Positions 27,591 through 36,544 of a stretch of DNA of 64,000 nt are shown in pieces. How positions within the stretch are numbered: the stretch's first letter is position 1; every line of letters begins with the position of its first letter. The stretch lies in assembly GCF_014696675.1 (NCBI RefSeq), contig NZ_JACJQN010000011.1, positions 1 through 64,000 on the forward strand, in the 5' to 3' direction. Made by a program: the position numbers and the translations under genes. This DNA comes from Phormidium tenue FACHB-1052. Lineage in GTDB: Bacteria > Cyanobacteriota > Cyanobacteriia > Phormidesmidales > Phormidesmidaceae. The notes beneath the pieces were generated by a model. That model did no database searches and was not told the DNA's origin. It saw nothing but the letters and a program-made list of their open reading frames with translations.

Positions 27591-28209
27591 ACAGAGTTGG
27601 CCCGCTCTGCATCGGCCCCAGGTACCGAGTCAGGTAGGGCGAAAACACTTCGTAAATCAGCGTCAATGGCTTGCCCCGATGCCAAAACAGGTAGTGACGA
27701 CCCCAAAACGGCCCAACCTGGCCAAAGGCTTCTTCTAGGGCTGGCGAGTCGCCGTAGTAGAGGCCCTGGATGTCGCGGTACAGCTCGGTGCGCAGGCGGG
27801 CTAGGCTAGCCCAGATCGGCAGCGACTTGTTTTGCAAATATTCATCGACGTGGCTGGCCTCCCACCAAGAGGCGGCGTAGGCGAGGCGCTGGCCCGAAGC
27901 GGTGCGCAGCCACACCTGGCGGCGCAGGCGGGGGCCAGGCACCACGCGAATAATGTCAGGGGCACCGTCGAGATCCATGCCCACCGGGGTCATGTCGATG
28001 ACATCGACCTCGGTGCGATCGCGCGTCAACAACTGCAAATGGCGAGTGGGCGAACCATCTCCCAGCAGTAAAATTTGCCAGGCGGGGGCGAGCTGATCGT
28101 GGGGCAAGCCCTTTTGCACGGTGGGCTGCCCTGCCTGCCAGCGGGGGGCAAGGGCGTGCCAGTCGCTGGGCACCGCCGGATCAATAATGGGCTGTAGGGC
28201 AGAAGCCAA
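27589..28209 (-). CDS. Chorismate lyase (4-hydroxybenzoate synthase)
   Basis: A 206-residue enzyme of the cyanobacterial chorismate lyase family (related to UbiC/DUF98), which removes pyruvate from chorismate to give 4-hydroxybenzoate, the head-group precursor of plastoquinone. Conserved stretches include WQILLLGDGSPTRHLQLLT, the Arg-rich RVVPGPRLRRQVWL and the C-terminal FWGRHYLFWHRGKPLTLIYE, which match this group in length and order. It provides quinone substrate used by NDH-1. The GGATCC-poor 5' side shows no clear ribosome-binding site; the ATG-equivalent start at 28209 (TTG) is the only reasonable one. Confidence 0.85.
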   Translation of the reverse strand: MASALQPIIDPAVPSDWHALAPRWQAGQPTVQKGLPHDQLAPAWQILLLGDGSPTRHLQLLTRDRTEVDVIDMTPVGMDLDGAPDIIRVVPGPRLRRQVWLRTASGQRLAYAASWWEASHVDEYLQNKSLPIWASLARLRTELYRDIQGLYYGDSPALEEAFGQVGPFWGRHYLFWHRGKPLTLIYEVFSPYLTRYLGPMQSGPTL

Positions 28210-28357
28210 GGGCGTTACAAAAATTCATGTGTTAATTCTATGCTATCGCGGCAGCCCGACCCTTTCCAGTCGAATCTGAAGAATTGGCGCGGGCTACAGT
28301 GAATCAGTCCAACACAACGTCCATCAACCATTTTTACTACTGGGGGAGTGCGCCACC

Positions 28358-28777
28358 ATGGCGGAGGGAATCAAACTAGCGGTCAACGGTACGCTAATGC
28401 GCGGGCTTGAGCTTAACCCTAACTTGCTCAACGTCGGGGCTAAGTTTCTCTACGAGGCAGCTACCACCCCCCACTATCGGCTGTGGTCGATCAACGATAA
28501 ACACCCTGCCATGGTGCGAGTCAGCGACGGCGGTATCGCCGTGGTATTAGAGGTGTGGCAGGTGCCCCCCGATGGGTTGGTGCAGGTGCTGCTGCAAGAA
28601 CCACCGGGGCTGAGCATTGGCAAAGTGCTTCTAGACACGGGTGAAACGGTGCTGGGTGTGCTGGGTGAGCCCGTGCTATGCGAGGGCCAGCGAGAGATCT
28701 CGGCCTACGGCGGCTGGCGATCATATTGTGCTGCACTGGGGCTAGAGGCAGAGCCCCAGCCGAAGCTGTCTCAGTAG
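28358..28777 (+). CDS. Stand-alone allophanate-hydrolase C-terminal-like domain
   Basis: A 139-residue protein matching the C-terminal domain of allophanate hydrolase (AtzF-type): GTLMRGLELNPNL, YRLWSINDKHPAMVRV, VVLEVWQVP, GLSIGKVLLDTGE and the closing SAYGGWRSY. The amidase domain that normally precedes it is absent, so it cannot hydrolyse allophanate by itself. The fold is like gamma-glutamylcyclotransferase. The role of the isolated domain is unknown; it might act on or bind a small amide. The ATG at 28358 follows GGGGGAG by about 7-12 bases. Confidence 0.72.
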   Translation: MAEGIKLAVNGTLMRGLELNPNLLNVGAKFLYEAATTPHYRLWSINDKHPAMVRVSDGGIAVVLEVWQVPPDGLVQVLLQEPPGLSIGKVLLDTGETVLGVLGEPVLCEGQREISAYGGWRSYCAALGLEAEPQPKLSQ

Positions 28778-28849
28778 GGTGAACTGTTCCCTGCGAACAA
28801 TCGCCGGTCAGGCCAGGGAAACACTGGCCAGTCGGAGCACGCGGTTGTA

Positions 28850-28899
28850 GGTGAGCAGGCTGGCAGGTTAGAACGTTCTAACCTGCCAGCCTGCTCACC
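28850..28899. repeat. Perfect 50-bp palindrome between convergent genes
   Basis: The left arm of 25 bases (28850-28874, starting GGTGAGCAGGCTGG and ending TTAGAAC) is exactly complementary to the right arm (28875-28899), with no spacer at all. It lies between the stop of the gene at 28777 and that of the HtrA-like gene at 28923. As RNA it forms a 25-bp hairpin in both directions. No T-run follows, so it may end transcripts without one, protect 3' ends, or be a mobile-repeat relic. Confidence 0.9.
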
Positions 28900-28922
28900 A
28901 AGCCTGAACTCAGGTCTGAACC

Positions 28923-30356
28923 CTACTCCACCGTTAGCTGAAAACGACCGCGATCGCCTGCCTGGTAGCTGTTGACTATCACAGAGTAGGTGCCGTCGCG
29001 GGGTAGTGTAACCGCAAGCTCAGAATTGGTATTGTCGGGGTTGGTGTCGTCGTTTTCGGCCAGACGGTTGCGGTTTTCGTCGAGCAGAATCAAGTAGGTG
29101 TCGAAGTCAGGGCTCTCTAGCCGCAGGCGCACGGTCTGCCCCGCCCGACCTCTAAAGCTAAATTCTTGGTAGTAGGAGCCATCCTGTAGGGTGTCATCGC
29201 CCGGCCCCAGATTGCCCTGCTGCCGCAGTAGCGCACCGCTTGGGGCAGTCTGGGTAGGGCCACCCTGACCGCCGCCCGTCTGGCTGAGCTGAAGCTGGTA
29301 GCGGCCCGCCTCGCCCTGACCGTAGCTGTTGGCCAGAATAATGTAAGACCCGGTGTAGGGCAGCTGCACCGAGATGCGGGCGCTGAGGTCGCCGCCGCTG
29401 TCGTCATCTTGAACGGAAAAATCGTCGCGATCGGAGGCTAGCAAAATTAGGTAGGGGTCAACCTCCTGGCTGTTCATGGCAATGGTGACGGTTTGCCCTG
29501 CTTGCCCCTCAAACCGGTAGGGGTTGTAGAAACTGCCGTCGGGCAGCACATTGCTGGTGTCGTTGAGCTGGCCCTGTACCGATGCGCCCAGGGCAATGGG
29601 GATGGGTTCGCGGCTGGTGCGATCGGCGGGGGCTGAGGCTGTGGCCGTGCCCGATCGCACTGAGGCCAAAAACGTCTGCACTGCGTCGGTGGGGATGGCA
29701 AAGCCAATGCCCACGCTGCCACCGCTGTCACCGGTGGTAAAGATCGAGGTATTGACGCCGATCACCTGCCCGGCGCTGTTGAGCAAGGGGCCGCCCGAGT
29801 TGCCGGGGTTGATGGCGGCATCGGTTTGAATGACGTTGCGATCGCGGTCAATGCGGCTGACAATGCCCACGGTGAGGGTGCCCTGCAACCCAAAGGGGCT
29901 GCCGATCGCAAAGGCACTCTGCCCCACCCGCACCGAGTTGGGAGGCGCTAGGGTCACCGTCGGTAGACCGGTGGGGTTGCCCCGCAGGCGCACCGCCGCC
30001 AGGTCGAGTCGGTCTTGGCCATAGCCCACCACGTCGCCTTGAAAGCTGCGACCGTCAGATAGGCGCACCGTCACTACCCGCTCAGTGCCGACCACGTGGG
30101 CGTTGGTCAGAATCAGCCCGCTGGGGTCGACAATGCTGCCGCTGCCGCCGCCATCGCGAGTGTCAATGGCTACCACCGCCGGACTCACCTGATCGTAGAC
30201 CCGAATGGTGGTGGCTTCATCGACCGGTGACTGAGCCAGTGCTGGAGCTGTCCCCAGCGGGGTTAAGCGGACGGGGGCGATCGCTGTGATTCCCGCTAGT
30301 ATTGCCCCGAGGGCCAACGAACTCGATGCCAATCGCTTCACTGCTGCCTGTGCCAT
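28923..30356 (-). CDS. HtrA-like serine protease with two PPC domains
   Basis: A 477-residue exported trypsin-like protease. The signal peptide ends near APALAQ (residues 37-42). The catalytic triad is His87 (LTNAHVV), Asp118 (RLDLAAV) and Ser187 (NPGNSGGP), as in DegP/HhoA proteins. In place of the PDZ domain usual in that family, two PPC (bacterial pre-peptidase C-terminal) domains follow, about 258-357 and 378-477, each with the DGSYYxEF or DGSFYNPYRF strand and a DxYLILLD core. PPC domains often aid secretion or substrate contact. It likely works in the periplasm or outside the cell. It stands alone on the minus strand. Confidence 0.92.
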   Translation of the reverse strand: MAQAAVKRLASSSLALGAILAGITAIAPVRLTPLGTAPALAQSPVDEATTIRVYDQVSPAVVAIDTRDGGGSGSIVDPSGLILTNAHVVGTERVVTVRLSDGRSFQGDVVGYGQDRLDLAAVRLRGNPTGLPTVTLAPPNSVRVGQSAFAIGSPFGLQGTLTVGIVSRIDRDRNVIQTDAAINPGNSGGPLLNSAGQVIGVNTSIFTTGDSGGSVGIGFAIPTDAVQTFLASVRSGTATASAPADRTSREPIPIALGASVQGQLNDTSNVLPDGSFYNPYRFEGQAGQTVTIAMNSQEVDPYLILLASDRDDFSVQDDDSGGDLSARISVQLPYTGSYIILANSYGQGEAGRYQLQLSQTGGGQGGPTQTAPSGALLRQQGNLGPGDDTLQDGSYYQEFSFRGRAGQTVRLRLESPDFDTYLILLDENRNRLAENDDTNPDNTNSELAVTLPRDGTYSVIVNSYQAGDRGRFQLTVE

Positions 30357-30444
30357 ATAGTCCCTAAATACCCTGTAAAAACGCGCTGCCGAGTCGGCAT
30401 GAGGTAGTACCTGATACCTCTATCTACCTATCCTTCCCGTACTT

Positions 30445-33400
30445 TCAGGATATATCTCCGGGTAGATGCGTACGGGCTGCCTCAGCCACTTTTACGGCAG
30501 GCACCGTCGCAACCACCACCTGATTACGCCCTTGCGCCTTAGCTTGATAGAGAGCGTCGTCAGCGGCTCTTAAGACATCCCTAGCTTGCAGGCCGTGGTC
30601 AGGAAAGCTGGCTACCCCCAGCGAAGCGGACAGCGAATGGAGAGTCAGACCGCCGTAGCTAATCTGGAGCAAGCCTAGCGACCGACGAATCTCTTCAGCC
30701 CTTGCCTGCGTGGCCTCTGGGGGTGACTCTGGCAGGATCAGCAGCATTTCTTCGCCACCGTAGCGGCAGGCCACATCTGACCCGCGCACGCTATCGCGAA
30801 GGAGTTGTCCGACGGTTTCTAGCACGCGATCGCCCGCATCGTGGCCATAGGTGTCGTTAAACCGCTTGAAATGGTCAATATCAAGCATAATTACGCCAAT
30901 TGTGTGGTGCTGGCGCTGGGCTCGCTGCACCTCTCGCGTCAGGGTTTCCTCCAGGTAGCGGCGATTAAACAATCCGGTCAGTGGGTCGCGAATGCTCTGC
31001 TGCTGAAGGGTTTCGCGCAGGTGCAGGTTGGCCAGCGCCAGAGCGATCTGCTCAGCCACGGTACGAGCCAACGGCTGCAATGCCTGAGATAGGTCAGCGG
31101 TACTGAGGTAAAACAGGCCCAACGTTTGGCCCTGGGCCAGCAGCGGCATGCAGAGGGTGGTCAAAGATTCCTGGGTATTTTCGGCATGGCTGCACCCCAG
31201 ACTTAGGCAGTCGGAGCCGACCTGGTGCAAATGCTCCTGACACAGAGCACAGCACTCTGGGGGAATGCACTCCGTAGCCGAGGCTGGCTGTGCTCCCCAA
31301 GTGGCAACCCGCTCAACGCGATAGTCGACATCGATCAGCATGAAAATGCCACCACTGCTGCCTGGAAACAGGGGTGCCACTAGGGCACCTAAGGATTGGT
31401 AAGCGTCTTGTACGCTTAGACAGGCCTGCAAAAAGTCGCTCATTTCACTCAACAGCTGCATCTGCTGGGTGTGCTGGTTGAGTTCGTCAACGCGGCTTGC
31501 CAGCTGCTGATTCGCCTGCTGGAGGTCGTGCTCTGACCGCTTTAAGGGAGTAATGTCGCTAAAGGTCACAGCAAAGCCATCGCCTAGCTGGACGGCCATA
31601 TTCTCAAACCAGGTGTCGAAGCCGTCATGGCTGTAGTGAAACTGACGCCGCACGGGGTTGCCCGACTCGGTAACCTGCACGTAGAGGTCAAACAATCCGT
31701 CGGTTTTGTTGCCAGGTAGCTCTTCAAGCAGACGCTTACCCAGCAAGTATTCAGCGCTGCGGCCAGCCATTTCACAGGCGGCGGGATTGCTCAGCAGCCA
31801 CTCAAAATCCACAATGGTGCCCAATTCATCGCGCACCGCTTTAAACGCCATGATGCCGTCTAGGGAGCTGTTGAGCACGCTGGCTAGCTGCATTTCAGAA
31901 GTTTGCAGGGCGGCTTGTATGGCTACCATAGCGGTCACATCTAAATGACTGCCCACCATCCGAATCACCTGCCCGGCGGCATTCTTTTGGTGAATAGCGC
32001 GAGAGAGAATGTGGACTGTGGAGCCATCTTTGTGGTGAAACCGCTGAGTAAACGAAAATTCTTCGATTCGGCCACTGTTGTAATCGTCAACCAGTTGCAG
32101 GGCGGTAGCTCGATCCGCTTCAAAAACAACGGCTTCCCAGGTAGCAAAGCTGTTGTCTAGCTCGTGGTCGGCGTAGCCCAGCATCGCTTTCCACTGAGGC
32201 GAAAAGTAAATTTCTCCAGTGACCAGGTTCCAGTCCCAGTAGCCTTCGGCAGAGGCCTGGAGCACCAGATCTAGCTGGTCTTTGGTGCTTTGCAGCTCTA
32301 GTTCAGCCTGGATGCGATCGGTGATGTCGCGGGCCGCACCGTAAATCAGATGGCCTACGGGCACCGATCGCCACTCGATCCACCGATAAGAGCCATCGGC
32401 ACACCGATAGCGATTGACAAAGTTGCAAACCTCCTCCTGCTGGGTTAACGACGAGAGCGCTGCCAGGGTGGCATCAATGTCTTCGGGGTGAACATAGTCG
32501 ATGTATAGAGTGCCCTGCATTTCCTGCACTGAATAGCCCAGCGTCTTTTCCCACTGACCGTTAAGGCGGTGGAAGTAACCGCTGGTGTCGCCAATACAGA
32601 GCAGGTCAAGGGAAACTGAGAAGAAGCGATCGAGCTCTTCGGCGGTGGCCTGGAGCTGAAGCTCGATCGCCTTGCGATCGCTAACATCGCGCACAACAAC
32701 CAGGCATTGGTCTGACCCGCAGGGGGCTAAGCGCACTTCTTCGTAGCAGAGCTGGCCATGCTTCTCGAACTGGTGTTCCCAAGCCTGAAGCTCACCAGTG
32801 CTTAGCGCACGCTCGATTCGCTGAAGCTGGTGATGGAGTAAATCGGGAGGCAAGACCTCTGACAGATGGTGCTGCACCGGCAAAAAAGTACCCGCCGCCG
32901 CATCGGCAGGAGGGAAAAAACTAAGGCAGGTGCCATCGCGCCCGACGCGCAACAGCAGGTCAGGAATCGCTTCAATAATGGCCCGGTTGGTCGCCTCACT
33001 CTCGCGCAGAATGATCGTTAGCTGCTGCTGCTGGATTTCGGCTTGCTTGCGTTCGGCTTCGCCGCGTTTACGCTCGCTGATGTCTTTGTGGGTGCCGATT
33101 ACCCGCAGGGGCTTACCATCTGCATCCCACTCGATGACTTTGCCGCGATCGAGAATCCACTTATAGCTGCCATCTTTGCAGCGCATACGGTGCTCGTTTT
33201 GGTAGATCGGGGTTTCACCGCTAAAGTGCCGCTCTAGATCGGCATAGCACTGGGCTTTGTCGTCAGGGTGCAATCGGCTATTCCGTTCGTGCAGGCTGCT
33301 GCCAATTTCATCGTCCGCATAGCCCAGCATCGCCTTCCACTGGTGAGAGAAAAACACCTCATTGGTCTGGGCGTCCCAGTCCCACAGCCCATCACCAGAG

Positions 33401-33996
33401 CCTTCGATGGCAAACTGCCAGCGGGTTTCGCTATCTCGCAGGGCCGCTTCGGTTTGCTTTAGCTCAGTAATGTCGACGCCGATGCCCCCTACTGATGCGC
33501 AAGCTGCCCCTACAGCCCGCATGGGAAACTTGCGCACCAGGTAAGTATGGGTAGTGCCATCGGGCAAGGGAGCTTGTTCTGTCGTTTCTAAAACCGCCTG
33601 GTGATCTAGCACCCACTGATTGTTTTGGCGGTAGTTTTGGGCCAAAGCAGCAGGAAACAGAGCTTCAACCGACTGGCCCATGGCCTCTTGCTCGGTCAAA
33701 TTTACCAGCTCCAGCCAGGCCGGATTGGCATAGGTCATCGTACCCTGGGCATCGGTAATCCAGACTAGAACCGGCGCATAGGTCAGAAAGTCCTGAAACG
33801 GAGCTTGAAGCGGGTCAATTCTTTGGGCCAGCGAACAGTCGGAGATAGGCTGCATTTTGCCACTGTCGCTACCCTCTGACGAAACCTGGTGCGGGTCGCG
33901 GCCTGCTTGCCGCAGAGCTGCCACCTGGCGTTGCAGGTCAGCGTTCTCTGCCTGTAGCTGCTGCACCAAGCGCCTTAAGTCATCCGCTTCAGCCAT
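30445..33996 (-). CDS. Diguanylate cyclase with six PAS domains and a GAF domain
   Basis: An 1183-residue soluble signalling protein that should make cyclic di-GMP. Starting from MAEADDLRRL there is a short coiled coil, then six PAS/PAC modules (about residues 70-185, 190-310, 325-445, 450-570, 575-700 and 705-825), a GAF domain (about 860-1010, with ECCALCQEHLHQ and other cysteines) and a C-terminal GGDEF domain. The active-site signature is GGEEM near residue 1080, and RGSD just before it matches the RxxD inhibitory site, so product feedback is likely. The GAF region has several Cys residues that could bind a cofactor; this is inference. The ATG at 33996 is preferred to the in-frame GTG at 34017; GGAGG lies 12 bases upstream. 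Confidence 0.92.
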   Translation of the reverse strand: MAEADDLRRLVQQLQAENADLQRQVAALRQAGRDPHQVSSEGSDSGKMQPISDCSLAQRIDPLQAPFQDFLTYAPVLVWITDAQGTMTYANPAWLELVNLTEQEAMGQSVEALFPAALAQNYRQNNQWVLDHQAVLETTEQAPLPDGTTHTYLVRKFPMRAVGAACASVGGIGVDITELKQTEAALRDSETRWQFAIEGSGDGLWDWDAQTNEVFFSHQWKAMLGYADDEIGSSLHERNSRLHPDDKAQCYADLERHFSGETPIYQNEHRMRCKDGSYKWILDRGKVIEWDADGKPLRVIGTHKDISERKRGEAERKQAEIQQQQLTIILRESEATNRAIIEAIPDLLLRVGRDGTCLSFFPPADAAAGTFLPVQHHLSEVLPPDLLHHQLQRIERALSTGELQAWEHQFEKHGQLCYEEVRLAPCGSDQCLVVVRDVSDRKAIELQLQATAEELDRFFSVSLDLLCIGDTSGYFHRLNGQWEKTLGYSVQEMQGTLYIDYVHPEDIDATLAALSSLTQQEEVCNFVNRYRCADGSYRWIEWRSVPVGHLIYGAARDITDRIQAELELQSTKDQLDLVLQASAEGYWDWNLVTGEIYFSPQWKAMLGYADHELDNSFATWEAVVFEADRATALQLVDDYNSGRIEEFSFTQRFHHKDGSTVHILSRAIHQKNAAGQVIRMVGSHLDVTAMVAIQAALQTSEMQLASVLNSSLDGIMAFKAVRDELGTIVDFEWLLSNPAACEMAGRSAEYLLGKRLLEELPGNKTDGLFDLYVQVTESGNPVRRQFHYSHDGFDTWFENMAVQLGDGFAVTFSDITPLKRSEHDLQQANQQLASRVDELNQHTQQMQLLSEMSDFLQACLSVQDAYQSLGALVAPLFPGSSGGIFMLIDVDYRVERVATWGAQPASATECIPPECCALCQEHLHQVGSDCLSLGCSHAENTQESLTTLCMPLLAQGQTLGLFYLSTADLSQALQPLARTVAEQIALALANLHLRETLQQQSIRDPLTGLFNRRYLEETLTREVQRAQRQHHTIGVIMLDIDHFKRFNDTYGHDAGDRVLETVGQLLRDSVRGSDVACRYGGEEMLLILPESPPEATQARAEEIRRSLGLLQISYGGLTLHSLSASLGVASFPDHGLQARDVLRAADDALYQAKAQGRNQVVVATVPAVKVAEAARTHLPGDIS

Positions 33997-34354
33997 TGCG
34001 CATCCAGACCTCCACACCCTACCGCCTGTATATCTGTATTCCCAACTTTAGGAGCTAGAGGTCACTTCAATAGGTGAATTTTAGAAAAGTTCCCGGCAGC
34101 AATGACTGCTTCAACGTAGTAGCTAAGTCTCCCGATCGTAGTCTTTAGCGATACCAAATTCTGTCTGCCTCATTGGGCAAAGTAATCCCTGTTTGCAACC
34201 AGGACGTTACATTCATGACATCAGCGGTATCGAAGTCAAACTTTATATCCAACCTCGCTCCCCCATGCACAGCTGTATAGAGCGAGTGTTCAAGCCTAGA
34301 ATGCCTGAAGCTCTGTGTGATACGTTGGCGAGCAAATATCGAGAGATTTTGATT
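33997..34354. other. Intergenic region before a small exported protein
   Basis: These 358 bases lie between two divergent starts. An in-frame extension of the next gene begins at 34193 but has no ribosome-binding site and is not accepted. No operator or RNA gene is recognised. Confidence 0.45.
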
Positions 34355-34687
34355 ATGAATAGGCTATTTAGCATTTTGAGTGCAATCCGCAAATCATTGA
34401 GGAACCGTTTAGGCATCAGTATCTGCCTTGGCTTTGCCTTAGTAACCGCGATGACCGTTGTGGGCCTAAGCCGGTTAGCTCCCGGGCTGGCCACCGTTGC
34501 CGAAGCGCCCCGCCTGGTGCCCGCGATCTTAAATGGTCGCCCAGTCAGTGTGCTCTATGTGACCCGCAGCAGCGACACGGTGCTCGTGCGCTGCTATCCA
34601 GGTTTTGAGCCATCCCTGACCGTGCGGGCTATGGGTAGCAACACTGAGCAGAGTGAGGGGGTGCTGACCTGCGTTAGCCGTCAGTAA
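34355..34687 (+). CDS. Small membrane-anchored or exported hypothetical protein
   Basis: From the ATG at 34355, with GAGAG nine bases upstream, the product is 110 residues. It has a basic N-terminus (RKSLRNRLG), a hydrophobic helix (ISICLGFALVTAMTVVGL), and a short C-terminal part with two cysteines (VRCYPGF and LTCVSRQ) that could form a disulfide outside the membrane. I do not recognise a family. It is followed by a strong hairpin shared with ndhD1. Confidence 0.6.
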   Translation: MNRLFSILSAIRKSLRNRLGISICLGFALVTAMTVVGLSRLAPGLATVAEAPRLVPAILNGRPVSVLYVTRSSDTVLVRCYPGFEPSLTVRAMGSNTEQSEGVLTCVSRQ

Positions 34688-34733
34688 GGGTTTAGTAAAA
34701 AAAGAAGAAACAAGAGTGAAGAACGGAAAAACG

Positions 34734-34780
34734 GACAATAAACACCCCCGGAGGCTCCGCCTCTGAGGGTGTTTATTGTC
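34734..34780. terminator. Bidirectional terminator between the small exported protein and ndhD1
   Basis: GACAATAAACACCC (34734-34747) pairs perfectly with GGGTGTTTATTGTC (34767-34780), and a smaller GAGGC/GCCTC hairpin sits inside. A-rich and T-rich flanks on either side suit transcription from both strands. Confidence 0.75.
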
Positions 34781-34806
34781 AGGTGGGTCAGGTAGACAGA
34801 TTGGTC

Positions 34807-36396
34807 TTACTGACTTAGGGAGGGAGCTTTGAGCACTGGTAGAGCGGCGACGGGGGCCAGCCCTTCGGCACTGGCCTCAGAGGCTACAAAAACCTGACTC
34901 AGCCGAGCCGTGAGCTTTTGGGTGGTGGCGTCGTAGATTTGGGTCAGCATTTTGGGGTAAAAGCCAAAGCCAATAATCGGCACCAGCAAACAGGCGATGA
35001 TAAACACCTCGCGGGGTTCGGCATCGGCCAGCACCTCGTGCTCGATCAGTTCTTTATTCTCAGGGCCGTAGAAGATTTCCCGCAGCATCGACAGCAGGTA
35101 GATGGGGGTGAGAATGACGCCGATCGCCATAAAGATGACCGTAATCAGCCTAAAGGTAAAGCTGTAGGCATCGCTGGTGGCAAAGCCCACAAACACCATC
35201 AGCTCAGCCACAAAACCGCTCATGCCCGGCAGTGCCAGCGAGGCCAGCGAGCAGGTGGTGAACATGGCAAAGATCTTGGGCATCTTTTTGCCGACGCCGC
35301 CCATTTCATCCAGGATGAGGGTGTGGGTGCGATCGTAGGTGGCCCCTACCAGGAAAAACAGACTGGCCCCGATCAGCCCGTGGGAGATCATTTGCAGCAC
35401 TGCGCCGCTCAGGCCCAGGTTGGTAAACGAGGCAATGCCAATCAGCACAAAGCCCATGTGCGAGATCGACGAGTAGGCGATCTTGCGCTTCAGGTTGCGC
35501 TGAGCAAAGGAGGTCAGCGCCGCGTAGACGATGTTGATGCAGCCCAAAATCACCAGAATTGGTGCGAAATAGGTGTGAGCATCAGGCAGCATACCCAAAT
35601 TCATACGAATCAGCGCGTAGCCGCCCATTTTCAGCAAAATACCCGCCAGCAGCATGTGTACTGGCGCTGTGGCCTCGCCGTGGGCATCGGGCAGCCAGGT
35701 ATGCAGCGGAATGATCGGCAGCTTGACCGCGTAGGCGATCAAAAACGCCCCATAGAGCAAGAGCTGCATCCGTAATGGATAGACTTTCTCTGCTAGGGCG
35801 GTCATATCGAAGGTGATGGTATCGCCGTAGAAGGCCATCGCCAGCGCCGCCACCAAGATGAACAGCGATCCGCCAGCGGTGTAGAGAATAAACTTGGTCG
35901 CCGCATAGAGCCGCTTCTTGCCGCCCCAGATTGACAGCAGCAGGTATACCGGAATCAGCTCTAGCTCCCAAAACAGGAAGAACAGCAGCATATCCTGCAC
36001 GGCAAACACGCCGATCTGGCCGCTGTACATAGCCAGCAGCAGAAAGTAAAAGAATTTGGGTTTAAGGGTCACCGGCCAGGCCGCCAGGGCCGCCAGGGTG
36101 GTAATGAACCCGGTCAGCAGCACCAGCGGCATCGACAGACCGTCTACCCCTACAGACCACTTGAGGTCGAGCTGGGGCACCCAGGTGTAGCTTTCCACTA
36201 GCTGTAGACCGGGCTGGCTAAAGTCGTAGTTGAGGTAGAAGGCGGCCACAATCAACACAAAGTCGATCAGGCCCACCGATAGGGCATACCAGCGCACGGT
36301 TTTGCCGTTGTCGTCCGGCAAAAACGGGATCGCTATACAGGCCACCAGTGGTAGCAGGGTAACGGTGGTCAACCAGGGAAAAGTCGCGAGGTCCAT
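34807..36396 (-). CDS. ndhD1: NAD(P)H-quinone oxidoreductase subunit 4 (NDH-1, D1 form)
   Basis: A 529-residue proton-pumping subunit of NDH-1. It has about 14 helices and the conserved channel segments: [21 protein letters not shown] (Glu of helix 5), [26 protein letters not shown] (Lys of helix 7) and [19 protein letters not shown]. The sequence resembles the D1 form that pairs with NdhF1 in NDH-1L, the respiratory and cyclic-flow complex, rather than the CO2-uptake D3/D4 forms. It lies downstream of ndhF1, as in other cyanobacteria, 148 bases apart with a hairpin repeat between them. Confidence 0.95.
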   Translation of the reverse strand: MDLATFPWLTTVTLLPLVACIAIPFLPDDNGKTVRWYALSVGLIDFVLIVAAFYLNYDFSQPGLQLVESYTWVPQLDLKWSVGVDGLSMPLVLLTGFITTLAALAAWPVTLKPKFFYFLLLAMYSGQIGVFAVQDMLLFFLFWELELIPVYLLLSIWGGKKRLYAATKFILYTAGGSLFILVAALAMAFYGDTITFDMTALAEKVYPLRMQLLLYGAFLIAYAVKLPIIPLHTWLPDAHGEATAPVHMLLAGILLKMGGYALIRMNLGMLPDAHTYFAPILVILGCINIVYAALTSFAQRNLKRKIAYSSISHMGFVLIGIASFTNLGLSGAVLQMISHGLIGASLFFLVGATYDRTHTLILDEMGGVGKKMPKIFAMFTTCSLASLALPGMSGFVAELMVFVGFATSDAYSFTFRLITVIFMAIGVILTPIYLLSMLREIFYGPENKELIEHEVLADAEPREVFIIACLLVPIIGFGFYPKMLTQIYDATTQKLTARLSQVFVASEASAEGLAPVAALPVLKAPSLSQ

Positions 36397-36452
36397 ATCG
36401 TCGTTTCTCGTCGCGTTCTGCTAAAAGGGCGGAATATTAAGGGAATTAGGCA

Positions 36453-36540
36453 GGGCGAGTGGGGGAAAGTTTTGAGTTCTTAGTTTTGAGTTTTGAATTA
36501 AAAACTAAAAATTCCAAATTCAAAACTTCCCCCTTCGCCC
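36453..36540. repeat. Large hairpin repeat between ndhF1 and ndhD1
   Basis: GGGCGAGTGGGGGAAAGTTT (from 36453) pairs with the right arm ending in CAAAACTTCCCCCTTCGCCC (36521-36540) with few mismatches. The centre holds repeated TTTTGAG/TTTTGAA units. The same units occur at 39335 and 60780, so this is a member of a dispersed repeat family. It lies within the ndhF1-ndhD1 transcription unit and may affect message stability or the ratio of the two genes. Confidence 0.65.
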
Positions 36541-36544
36541 GCTC

